DNA from: CAZLLV01 sp964560325
GTDB taxonomy: Bacteria > Acidobacteriota > Thermoanaerobaculia > Multivoradales > DATKCC01
Assembly (NCBI GenBank): GCA_964560325.1
Contig: CAZLLV010000346.1
Location: forward strand, 1 to 5,903
Length of the DNA: 5,903 nt
Direction of reading: 5' to 3'
This document shows, one piece after another, positions 1-5,788 of this stretch. The position numbers were made by a program, and so were the translations under genes. Numbering within the stretch: position 1 is the stretch's first letter; each line of letters opens with the position of its first letter. Below the pieces are notes generated by a model. It saw only the letters and a list, made by a program, of their open reading frames with translations, was not told the DNA's origin and searched no databases.

Positions 1-2
1 CG

Positions 3-695
3 TTTTTCGTGCCGGCCGGCGACCGGCCCGACTGCGGCGATAGCTGGGACATCCGCTGGTTCACGCCGATGACCGAGGTGCCGTTGTGCGGGCACGCGAC
101 GCTCGCGAGCGCGCACGCACTCTGGGAGAACGGCGAGGTGCCGAAGGGCGAGCCGATCCGCTTCCGCTCCGCGAGCGGGCCGCTCCTGTGCGAGCGGGAC
201 GACGAGGGCACGATCTGGCTCGACTTCCCGGCGCTGCCGCCCGAGGCGCTGGGGGAAGGAGCGGACGACCGGCGGCTCCACGAGACGATCGCCGCGGCGC
301 TGGACGCCGACGTCCGGTGGCTCGGCCGCAGCCGCTTCGACCTGCTCGCCGAGCTCGGGTCCGAGGCCGAGGTACGGGCGCTCGACCCGGACCAGCCGGC
401 TCTCGCCCGGCTCGGCACCCGCGGCGTGATCGCGACCGCGCGGGCGAACGGGGACGGGGAGCACGACTTCGTCTCCCGCTTCTTCTGCCCCGGCGTCGGC
501 ATCCCCGAAGACCCGGTCACCGGCTCGGCGCACTGCTGCCTCGCGCCGTTCTGGGGCGAGCGCCTGGGCCGCGATCACCTCACCGGCTACCAGGCGAGCC
601 GCCGCGGCGGCACCGTACGGACCGTCCTCGACGGCGACCGCGTCCGCCTCGGCGGCCGGGCCGTGACCGTCTGGACCGGCGAGCTGCGGGCGTGA
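3..695 (+). CDS. PhzF family phenazine biosynthesis-like isomerase, 5' truncated by window edge
   Basis: The reading frame is open from the first full codon, so the gene starts before the window; the GTG at 9 is internal. About 230 residues are visible, against roughly 260-300 for the family, so some 45-50 N-terminal residues are missing. The family signature FTPMTEVPLCGHATLASAH sits at 60-116, and the strongly conserved EDPVTGSAH block at 507-533 carries the Asp and Gly-rich loop of the PhzF active site. The first visible residues FFVPAG match the segment just after the SETxF motif, so the catalytic Glu of that motif probably lies immediately upstream of the window. The fold is the two-lobed diaminopimelate-epimerase-like fold, and the proteins are cytosolic. 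PhzF itself isomerises trans-2,3-dihydro-3-hydroxyanthranilate, but most homologues have unknown substrates, and no phenazine genes are visible here. A role in phenazine synthesis is therefore not supported. The TGA ends 57 bp before the next gene. Confidence 0.9.
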   Translation, partial: FFVPAGDRPDCGDSWDIRWFTPMTEVPLCGHATLASAHALWENGEVPKGEPIRFRSASGPLLCERDDEGTIWLDFPALPPEALGEGADDRRLHETIAAALDADVRWLGRSRFDLLAELGSEAEVRALDPDQPALARLGTRGVIATARANGDGEHDFVSRFFCPGVGIPEDPVTGSAHCCLAPFWGERLGRDHLTGYQASRRGGTVRTVLDGDRVRLGGRAVTVWTGELRA

Positions 696-752
696 TTTCG
701 CGGTGAGCACGAATTCGCCGGTGCGCCGTGCGTACGAGAGAATGAAACGATC

Positions 753-1286
753 ATGAGCACCGAGACGACAGCGCCGCTCTGTCCCCGGGACGGGAGCGAG
801 CTCGAGCTCAGCCGGTCGGCGACCGCGGAGCTCTGGGCTTGCCCGGAGTGCCACGGCGTCCGGGTCGAGCCGACGGCGCTGAAGGCGCTGGTCGCGAGCG
901 ACGAGAGGCCGCCGCTCCGCTATCCCGAGGCGGAGGTCGAGCGGGTGGAGGGGACCGCGCTCTGCGCCTGCCCCGGGCAGCCGCTGATGAACCGGGTGGT
1001 CCGGCACGAAGACCGTCTGACTCTCGACGTCTGCCCCGAGTGCGGCGCGCACTGGTTCGACGCCGGGGAGCTTAACTGCTACCTGGCCGAGAGGGTGGAC
1101 GCTGCCCGGGAGAGCCTGGGCGCGGCGCGGTCGGTTCATGCGGTGCTGCTCGAGGCGGGCCTGGGGGCGATCGTCGGCCTGCTCTTCTGGGATTGGCCGG
1201 GCTGGGGAGTGTCGTGGAGAGAGTGCCCCGAGGATCGCCCCGCGAATCCGTACGGCGACTTCTCGTCGGGCGGGGACGGCGATTGA
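753..1286 (+). CDS. Zinc-ribbon protein, zf-TFIIB type, two ribbons (paralogue A)
   Basis: This 177-aa protein has two zinc-ribbon modules. The first uses Cys10 in CPRDGS and Cys30/Cys33 in CPECHG; the position of a fourth Cys is Asp13, a variant common in zf-TFIIB-type proteins. The second uses Cys71/Cys73 and Cys94/Cys97 (CPECGAHWFDAGEL), followed by the typical W-F-D-x-G-E-L end of the domain. After the ribbons comes a short helix-like stretch and a hydrophobic segment at about 130-146, ending in a Trp-rich patch (FWDWPGWG). That segment may be a weak membrane or interaction segment, but it contains a Glu and is not a convincing transmembrane helix. The ATG is preceded by GAGAG at 736-740, a rather distant Shine-Dalgarno-like match. 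It is clearly paralogous to the product of 2115-2579. The family name comes from resemblance to the TFIIB zinc ribbon, and the bacterial members mostly have no known function. Metal binding is inferred, and any regulatory role is speculative. Confidence 0.85.
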   Translation: MSTETTAPLCPRDGSELELSRSATAELWACPECHGVRVEPTALKALVASDERPPLRYPEAEVERVEGTALCACPGQPLMNRVVRHEDRLTLDVCPECGAHWFDAGELNCYLAERVDAARESLGAARSVHAVLLEAGLGAIVGLLFWDWPGWGVSWRECPEDRPANPYGDFSSGGDGD

Positions 1287-1338
1287 TCGCTCGCGCCCCG
1301 TGGGTCGAGCGCTCGGCGCTCTCTCTCGAAGAGCGGGG

Positions 1339-2118
1339 GTGGACGTGACCAGCAGATCGACCACGAACGGAGTCGCCTTCGTCGCGGGATCGACCGGCTA
1401 CACCGGCCGCGCGGTGGTGGAGGAGCTGCGCCGGCGCGGGATCGAAACCGTGGCCCACGTTCGCCCCGGCTCGTCGAGCCTCGGGTCCCTCGGGCCGCGC
1501 TTCGAGGCGCTGGGCGCCCAGGTCGACACGACGCCGTGGGAGCCGGACGCGATGGCCGCGACCCTCGCCCGCATCCGGCCGACCGTCGTCTTCTCCCTCC
1601 TCGGCACGACCGCCAAGCGGGCGAAGGGCGAGGGGATGGAGGCGGAGGAGGCGTACGAGCGGGTCGACTACGGCTTGACCGCGCTGCTGATCGACGCCGC
1701 CTCGCGGCTCGAAGCGCGGCCCCGCTTCGTCTACCTCTCCTCCCTCGGCGCCGAGCCGGGGACGAAGAACGCCTACCTCCAGGCCCGGGTGAAGGTGGAG
1801 GCGAAGCTTCGCGACAGCGGCCTCCCCTGGACCGTCGCCCGCCCCTCTTTCGTCACCGGCTCCGACCGCGACGAGAGCCGGCCCATGGAGCGAATGGGCG
1901 CGATCGTCGCGGACGCGGCTCTCGGTCTCGCCAGGCTGCTGGGGGCGAAGAGATTCCGCGACCGCTACGCATCGATGGATGCAGAAACCCTCGCCCGCGC
2001 CCTCGTCGCGGCGTCCGTGGATGCGGGCTGCGAGGGGCGGGTGCTGGACGCCGAGGACCTGCGCCGGATGGCGGCGGCGGGGAAAGCGGCATCGGACGGT
2101 GAACGGGAGAGATCATGA
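1339..2118 (+). CDS. Atypical SDR / NAD(P)-binding Rossmann protein, TIP30(HTATIP2)-like
   Basis: About 259 aa. The N-terminal dinucleotide-binding motif GSTGYTG lies at residues 17-23 after a hydrophobic beta strand (VAFVA), which is the classic Rossmann GxxGxxG. Further landmarks are VFSLLGTT (strand 4 region), FVYLSSLG around residue 130-137, and VARPSFVTG followed by DRDESRP at about 166-182, which resembles the RPG...DRxESRP segment of HTATIP2/TIP30 and related NAD(P)H-binding (NmrA-like) proteins. The usual YxxxK active-site pair is present as Tyr146 with Arg at +4 (YLQAR) and Lys at +6, so standard dehydrogenase activity is uncertain. The frame is open from 1138, but the part before 1339 overlaps the upstream gene and has no SDR-like content. 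GTG 1339 has GAAGAG upstream; GTG 1345 (with the GGGGG run before it) and GTG 1300 are alternatives. The TGA overlaps the next gene's ATG (ATGA). Substrate unknown; cytosolic. Confidence 0.82.
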   Translation: MDVTSRSTTNGVAFVAGSTGYTGRAVVEELRRRGIETVAHVRPGSSSLGSLGPRFEALGAQVDTTPWEPDAMAATLARIRPTVVFSLLGTTAKRAKGEGMEAEEAYERVDYGLTALLIDAASRLEARPRFVYLSSLGAEPGTKNAYLQARVKVEAKLRDSGLPWTVARPSFVTGSDRDESRPMERMGAIVADAALGLARLLGAKRFRDRYASMDAETLARALVAASVDAGCEGRVLDAEDLRRMAAAGKAASDGERERS

Positions 2119-2579
2119 ATGGAGTGTCCGAGACCCTCCTCTGCCCGCGGGACGGGAGCCGCTTGAAGGTCCAGCGGTGGCAGTCCTCCGAGTACGCCTC
2201 CTGCCCGAGCTGCCACGGCCTGCGCGTCGAGCGCTCGGCCCTCGAGACCTGGAGCCGTTCCGGGGCGGTCCCGTCTCCCACCGCCGGGAAGCGGCCGGAC
2301 GAGGAACTGGAGATCTGGGAGGGCACCGCACTCTGCTCGTGCGCGGGCCAGCCGCTCATGAACCGGGTCGTCCGCCACGGCCTCGCCATCGACGTCTGCC
2401 CGAGCTGCGGCGCGTTCTGGTTCGACGCGGGTGAGATCGAGCGGCACCTGGAGGGTGACGGGGCGGGGCGGAAGAGCGAGAGGGCGACCGGCAGCCTCCG
2501 CCGGCAACGCTATGGCGTCGAGAAAGCTCCAGAGGTCATCCTCGAGGTTCTCGGCGACATCCTGACATCGCTGTGGTGA
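2115..2579 (+). CDS. Zinc-ribbon protein, zf-TFIIB type, two ribbons (paralogue B)
   Basis: This 154-aa protein is colinear with the product of 753-1286. Ribbon one has Cys10 (CPRDGS), Cys30 and Cys33 (CPSCHG) at identical positions. Ribbon two has Cys74/Cys76 and Cys95/Cys98 (CPSCGAFWFDAGEI). The block between the cysteine pairs, ending GQPLMNRVVRH, is the same in both proteins. It differs after the second ribbon: there is a basic, charged linker (GRKSERATGSLRRQR), then a short amphipathic or hydrophobic end (VILEVLGDILTSLW), and no Trp-rich tail. The start ATG overlaps the SDR stop as ATGA and has a good Shine-Dalgarno match (GGGAGAG, 2105-2111) inside the SDR gene, so translation is probably coupled to that gene. 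It may act with the SDR or with its paralogue, possibly as a metal-dependent nucleic-acid or protein-binding factor, but the sequence does not show which. Function unknown. Confidence 0.85.
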   Translation: MNGVSETLLCPRDGSRLKVQRWQSSEYASCPSCHGLRVERSALETWSRSGAVPSPTAGKRPDEELEIWEGTALCSCAGQPLMNRVVRHGLAIDVCPSCGAFWFDAGEIERHLEGDGAGRKSERATGSLRRQRYGVEKAPEVILEVLGDILTSLW

Positions 2580-2665
2580 TCCACTCAGCGAGATGTTGGG
2601 CGACGTGTTGCGAGGCCGGGGCAGGTAAGGGCGGGGACCGATCGGGCGCGAGTGCCTGCGGCGGC

Positions 2666-2915
2666 GGGTCGGTCCGGGGGCACCCGCGCCTCCGGCACGG
2701 CAATCTACGGATCGCCCCTTCTCACCCCATCCCTCTCCTCCCCTCACGGGGCGGAGAGGGCGCCGCCCCCCGGCCCCGCGTTCTCCAGGCGCTTCTGAAT
2801 GCTCGTGGGGCCTCGCCTGGGTTCGCTGCGCCGGGGATCGCGCGTGCACTCCGGCCTGGCTTGCTGGCTCGGCTTGCTCAACCGCGCTCCAGCGCGGGTG
2901 CCCCCGGACGGACCC
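2666..2915. repeat. 250-bp unit bounded by a 24-position inverted repeat (MITE-like)
   Basis: The left arm 2666-2689 and right arm 2892-2915 are reverse complements over 24 positions with one mismatch (G2671 opposite G2910). The inner 18 bp (gtccgggggcacccgcgc at 2672-2689, its complement at 2892-2909) are perfect. About 200 bp lie between the arms, with no credible gene: every frame there is short and low in coding character. The interior holds a G/C hairpin (2731-2760) and an 8-bp direct repeat ggcttgct at 2858-2865 and 2871-2878. Arms of this length around non-coding DNA are typical of a MITE or other small interspersed repeat, but no clear target-site duplication is visible at the outer edges. 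It could instead be a single large RNA stem. It lies between convergent genes. Confidence 0.5.
2731..2760. repeat. G/C-rich hairpin in convergent spacer
   Basis: The arms ccctctcc (2731-2738) and ggagaggg (2753-2760) pair perfectly. An inner CCCC (2740-2743) and GGGG (2748-2751) continue the stem across one mismatch and leave a four-base loop. This hairpin lies inside the larger inverted-repeat unit. No T tract follows on either strand, so a standard intrinsic terminator is not supported, although it lies downstream of the zinc-ribbon gene ending at 2579. Hairpins of the ccctctcc...ggagaggg kind are common as dispersed intergenic repeats in GC-rich bacteria. Confidence 0.5.
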
Positions 2916-2963
2916 TCGGGTTCGGTGGTGATTGTCGCTAGCGTTCGCTGAACCGCTCGACTC

Positions 2964-2986
2964 GTAGGGCGGGATCGTATCCCGCC
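2964..2986 (+). repeat. REP-like element: GTAG tetranucleotide plus 8-bp hairpin
   Basis: GTAG at 2964-2967 is followed immediately by ggcgggat (2968-2975), the three-base loop cgt, and atcccgcc (2979-2986), a perfect 8-bp stem. A GTAG or GGAG tetranucleotide at the 5' foot of a hairpin is the known hallmark of REP sequences mobilised by RAYT (TnpA-REP) Y1 transposases. Its site between two convergent genes is also typical. Only one copy is visible and no RAYT gene is present in the window, so the call rests on the motif and position alone. Confidence 0.5.
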
Positions 2987-3020
2987 GGAAGCGTCGTCCG
3001 AGACGCCCTGGCCGTTGCCT

Positions 3021-3242
3021 TCAACGCCCCATTTTTCGAAGAATCTCTTCGAGTTCGAGCTCAGCCGCGATCTCTTTGATCCGATCGTATTCGTAGCCAG
3101 CCCTGAGGCCCATGGACCGCGCATCTACCACAAAGCGCTCGGTGTCGCGTTCCTTGGCCGCCGCAAGGTCGCCATCCGGAGCCTCGGAGGAGTCCGGATC
3201 GCGTCTTCGCCTCTCCTCGGGGCTATCTTCGATGTCACTCAT
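3021..3242 (-). CDS. Small hypothetical protein, 73 aa
   Basis: I do not recognise this protein. It begins with a highly charged, disordered-looking segment (residues 1-33, rich in Asp, Glu, Arg and Ser). A more ordered C-terminal half follows, with FVVDARSMGLRAGYEYDRI and a probable amphipathic helix of alternating Glu/Leu/Ile that ends in Lys-Met-Gly-Arg. Amino-acid composition and the clean helical end make it more gene-like than the overlapping frames. The ATG at 3242 has no strong Shine-Dalgarno sequence, so the start is uncertain. It lies 75 bp downstream of the broken minus-strand gene at 3318-3801 and converges on the zinc-ribbon operon. Small charged proteins of this shape may be antitoxin-like or accessory factors, but nothing here shows a partner toxin. 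Function unknown. Confidence 0.5.
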   Translation of the reverse strand: MSDIEDSPEERRRRDPDSSEAPDGDLAAAKERDTERFVVDARSMGLRAGYEYDRIKEIAAELELEEILRKMGR

Positions 3243-3278
3243 AGGACCAAGGGTACCCGAGTGGTGGTGCTATGGCGC

Positions 3279-3304
3279 CCGGACCGGTACACCGACCGGT
3301 CCGG
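3279..3304. repeat. 10-bp-stem hairpin between two minus-strand genes
   Basis: The arms ccggaccggt (3279-3288) and accggtccgg (3295-3304) pair perfectly around a six-base loop. It lies in the 75-bp gap just downstream of the broken minus-strand gene ending at 3318 and upstream of the small gene starting at 3242. There is no T run after the stem on the minus strand, so it could be a weak terminator, an mRNA-processing or stability element, or an operator-like dyad. Confidence 0.45.
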
Positions 3305-3317
3305 CGGGTGCACCGGC

Positions 3318-3801
3318 CTACCCCCGAGCCTTCCGCCCCCGAGCCTTCCGCAGCTCGTCCATCAGGATCGCTCCGGCGCGCTCCAGCACCCCGGCCGGGA
3401 CGGCCGCGAGGAACTGGGCGAGGGCGAGGGGACGGGCTCGGAGGTCGGCGAGCCGGGTGAGGTCGGCGGCGAGGGAGGTGTTCTCCAGCACCGGCGAGCG
3501 GACGGTGCCGACGCCCACGCCGTCGTGCATCAGGTGCAGCCGCCCTTCGGCGTCCTCCTGGAACCGGAACCGCGCTGGCCGCTCGGCCAGAGCCAGCGCG
3601 GAGGCGGCGAGGTAGGCAGAGCGGCGGCCCGTCGCCCCAGAGGCGGGTGACCCGCCAGGGGCCGGGCAGCTCCCCGTCCGGCGCGAAGGGCTCCGGCTCG
3701 CGCTCGTCGAGCGCGTCGAGGAGCTCGTCGGTGAAGGCGTTGGGGGTGGTGCCGGGAAGTCCGGCAGGGGAGGGGTTACAATCCTTCCTACGGCGTCGCA
3801 T
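3318..3801 (-). pseudogene. Hypothetical gene broken by an apparent one-base insertion near 3630
   Basis: Two minus-strand frames join into one plausible protein. From ATG 3801-3799 the first frame reads about 58 residues, including NAFTDELLDALDEREPE and GPWRVTRLWGDG, after which it turns into Arg/Pro-rich out-of-frame text. The second frame is sensible from about 3626 down to the TAG at 3318: RRSAYLAASALALAERPARF, then FRFQEDAEGRLHLMHDG, and a Leu/Ala-rich helical C-terminus ending DELRKARGRKARG. Skipping one base of the CCC run at 3628-3630 gives a continuous protein of about 160 aa. The total length of 484 nt (161 codons plus one) fits this exactly. I do not recognise the family. The ATG has no good ribosome-binding site, and the true N-terminus could lie elsewhere. 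A recent frameshift or a sequencing/assembly error are both possible. Confidence 0.55.
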
Positions 3802-3839
3802 GGCTTGCGTCAAGAAAGCCTGAGGCGGGGGGACCGGGC

Positions 3840-4432
3840 GTGCCGGAGAAACCCGCCATTGTTTCCCAGTGGGTGCTCCACGCGGAGCGTGGAAAGTCCC
3901 ACCCGTCCAAAGCCCGCCGGCAGGACGGTAGCGAGTCCCGCATGCGTTTGGAGCAATCCGAGGGTGTGAAGCCGGGAGGAGCGAGAGGGTGAGCCGTGGG
4001 ATAGAGCCCCGAAAACGCGCCAGGTCGTGGTGCGCCGAAGCCTTCCTATGGGTGGAAAGCAGCATCCCGTCCGACCAGCGGCGGTGTCGGCCGGGAGCCC
4101 ACCGGGGTCGATGACCAGGGCATGCCCTTCCAGGGGGAGCTCAGGAACTTGAGAGGCCCAGTCCTCTCCTCGAAAGGTGCCGGGTGGGGGACCCGGGTTA
4201 AAGAATCTCCCGGCTCGGTGGGCAGAGGCCATCCGCTTCCACCGGGAGCGAACAGAAGGATGGCTGAGAGGTACCGGTGAGCGAGGGCAACCGGAGCGAG
4301 CCGGGACGGGGGAACTGGGAGTCGTAGCGGACCATAGTACCGAGGAAGGTGGCGAACCGATGCCCAAGGGAGCCACTGGAGGGAAGGGGAAGCCGGGCAT
4401 GGTGTCGGATGGAGGGACCCAGGGGAGAGACC
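3840..4432 (+). ncRNA. Presumed group II intron 5' ribozyme part (domains I-III)
   Basis: No gene on either strand is credible here, and the sequence is full of paired segments. Examples are ccacgc/gcgtgg (3878-3883 with 3887-3892), ccgtcc/ggacgg (3903-3908 with 3923-3928), ccgggt/acccgg (4180-4185 with 4191-4196), ctcccgg/ccgggag (4207-4213 with 4242-4248) and ccggt/accgg (4274-4278 with 4290-4294). Purine-rich single-stranded stretches, such as those around 4370-4430, lie between the stems and the protein start. Length and position fit domains I-III of a group II intron. I did not assign EBS/IBS pairs or the individual domains; that needs covariance modelling. Confidence 0.55.
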
Positions 4433-5788
4433 TTGAGCTCACGAACCCTGTCACTGAAACTCCAGAAGATTGCAGCGCAAGCACGGGAGAAGTCCCGGGT
4501 CTTTACGACCCTGGCCCACCAGATCGACGAAGAGCTGCTTCGGGAGGCCCACCGACTCGTCCGCAAGGGCGGGGCGCCGGGGGCAGACGGACAGACCGGC
4601 GCGCAGTATGCGCAGGATCTGGACGCCAACCTTCGGGACCTCCACGACCGCCTTCGGAACCTGCGGTATCGGGCTCAGCCTGTACGCCGCGTACGGATTC
4701 CGAAGGCGAGCGGCGGCGAACGGCCGATCGGGATTCCCAGCTTCGAGGACAAGATCGTCCAGCGGGCGGTCGTCCTGCTCCTGTCGGCGGTCTACGAGGA
4801 GGATTTCTACGACTTCTCGTACGGCTTCCGCTCGGGTCGCGGAGCGCACGATGCTCTCGATGCCCTGTGGCAGGGGTGTATGAAGATGGGAGGCGGCTGG
4901 GTCATCGACGCGGACATTCGAGGATTCTTCGACGCGGTCGATCACGCGCAGCTGCAGAGGATTCTGCGGCGGCGGATCAACGATGGCGGAATCCTCCGGC
5001 TGATCGGCAAGTGGCTGAAAGCCGGAGTGCTGGAGGCAGGAGAGCTGTCAGGCTCCGAATCCGGGACCCCGCAGGGTGGGGTGATCTCGCCATTGCTCGC
5101 GAACGTGTACCTCCACGCGGTCCTGGATGTGTGGTTTGCGGAGGTAGTCCAACCCCGGCTCCGGGGGCCGTCGTTTCTGATTCGCTACGCAGACGACTTT
5201 CTCATCGTCTGCCAGCGCGAGGACGACGCCCGACGGGTGCTGCGGGTCCTACCGAAGCGACTGGCGAAGTACGGCCTGACCCTGCATCCGGACAAGACGC
5301 GGCTGGTGCGCTTCGTCCAAGCGCGTCGAACGAGCCCGACGAACGGTGCAACGGGGACTTTCACGTTCCTTGGCTTCACGCACCACTGGGGTCGCTCACG
5401 CCGGAAAGGCTGGATCGTCAAGCGGCGAACCGCCAGCCGGCGACTTCGAGCGACACAGAGCGCGATCGCTCGCTGGTGCCGGTCCTACCGGCACCTCCCG
5501 CTGGCCGATCAACACCGGATTTTGTCGTGGAAACTCCGCGGCCATTTCCAGTACTTCGGCCTGATTGGGAACCTTCGGGCGCTTCGAGTCGTCTATCGCC
5601 ACGCCGAAGAGGTCTGGCACAAGTGGCTCAACCGCCGGGGCGGCAAACGCCTTCTGAACTGGACGCAGTATCAACGGCTCCGGAGGACCTATCCGCTCCC
5701 ACGACCCCGAATCGTCCAGCGCCGAATCCGCCCGAACGCGCAGGGCAGCAACAGCCATGCACCCTGGCGTTCGACAGTCGTAGGGTGA
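4433..5788 (+). CDS. ltrA: Group II intron-encoded reverse transcriptase/maturase, En-less
   Basis: From TTG 4433 the protein is 451 aa, which suits an En-less intron-encoded protein. Visible blocks (numbered from this start) are the N-terminal RT region with GAPGADG near 48-53; RIPKASGGERPIGIP near 88-102; the palm motif DADIRGFFD with the catalytic Asp at about 161; SGTPQGGVISPLLAN near 211-223; the catalytic YADD at 252-255; and FLGF near 312-315. The maturase/thumb region follows, with KRRTASRRL and the WHKWLNRR...YPLPRPRIV end at about 395-427. There are no CxxC pairs of an HNH domain at the C-terminus. The protein reverse-transcribes and helps splice its own intron RNA. TTG is chosen because GGGGAGAGA (4422-4430) is a strong, well-spaced Shine-Dalgarno sequence; ATG 4409 and 4349 are in frame but lack one. 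The gene symbol is the generic name for this family. Retron and DGR RTs are less likely, because TPQGG and the maturase region are present. Confidence 0.9.
   Translation: MSSRTLSLKLQKIAAQAREKSRVFTTLAHQIDEELLREAHRLVRKGGAPGADGQTGAQYAQDLDANLRDLHDRLRNLRYRAQPVRRVRIPKASGGERPIGIPSFEDKIVQRAVVLLLSAVYEEDFYDFSYGFRSGRGAHDALDALWQGCMKMGGGWVIDADIRGFFDAVDHAQLQRILRRRINDGGILRLIGKWLKAGVLEAGELSGSESGTPQGGVISPLLANVYLHAVLDVWFAEVVQPRLRGPSFLIRYADDFLIVCQREDDARRVLRVLPKRLAKYGLTLHPDKTRLVRFVQARRTSPTNGATGTFTFLGFTHHWGRSRRKGWIVKRRTASRRLRATQSAIARWCRSYRHLPLADQHRILSWKLRGHFQYFGLIGNLRALRVVYRHAEEVWHKWLNRRGGKRLLNWTQYQRLRRTYPLPRPRIVQRRIRPNAQGSNSHAPWRSTVVG
5733..5773 (+). repeat. Long imperfect hairpin across the last codons of the RT gene
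   Basis: CGAACGC (5733-5739) pairs perfectly with GCGTTCG (5767-5773). After a bulged G5740, cAGGG-type bases 5741-5745 pair with 5762-5766, and gca/tgc (5748-5750 with 5758-5760) close a seven-base loop. That gives about 15 pairs in 41 nt. It occupies the place where domain V is expected in related introns, and its base reads GAAC...GTTC. However, the bulge is on the wrong strand, there is no GNRA loop, and the usual AGC triad reads AAC. It is therefore not a canonical domain V. There is no T tract after it. Confidence 0.5.

Larger units (their letters stand above)
3840..5788 (+). mobile_element. Group II intron-like retroelement (boundaries approximate)
   Basis: The layout is that of a bacterial group II intron: about 590 bp of structured, gene-free sequence followed by an intron-encoded RT/maturase at the position of domain IV. 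The 5' end is placed only roughly. GTGCC at 3840 is the best-placed start by distance but departs from the GUGYG consensus. GTGTG at 3964 and GTGCG at 4030 match the consensus but leave a shorter domain I-III. The 3' end is not identified: no canonical 34-nt domain V and no clear domain VI with a bulged A are visible before 5903. The element may be 3'-degenerate, or its end may lie beyond the window. The encoded protein lacks an endonuclease domain, which is known for several bacterial lineages that insert without En-mediated second-strand cleavage. It lies antisense to, and just upstream of, the broken minus-strand gene. Confidence 0.7.

Noticed and set aside
742..756. Four-codon mini-ORF (ATG AAA CGA TCA TGA) overlapping the start of the first zinc-ribbon gene
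   Set aside because: Its only ribosome-binding candidate is one base away, and its size gives no evidence of function; chance is likely.
1138..1338. N-terminal extension of the SDR protein from ATG 1138
   Set aside because: It overlaps the zinc-ribbon gene, is Arg/Ser-rich out-of-frame text, and lies before the expected N-terminal Rossmann strand.
2580..2665. Intrinsic terminator right after the zinc-ribbon operon
   Set aside because: No stem followed by a T tract was found directly after 2579; the nearest hairpins belong to the repeat unit.
1965..2849. 294-codon minus-strand open frame over the second zinc-ribbon gene
   Set aside because: Low-complexity Arg/Pro/Ala text antisense to two well-supported genes, and it runs into a non-coding repeat.
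3235..4065. 276-codon minus-strand open frame
   Set aside because: Only the part between about 3801 and 3628 looks coding. The part upstream of 3801 overlaps the structured intron region, and the part after 3628 is out of frame with the better protein.
4433..5788. Retron, diversity-generating retroelement or CRISPR-associated RT
   Set aside because: The TPQGG motif (not the DGR SQ type), the maturase/thumb region and the structured upstream RNA fit a group II intron. No template/variable repeats, CRISPR array or cas genes are visible.
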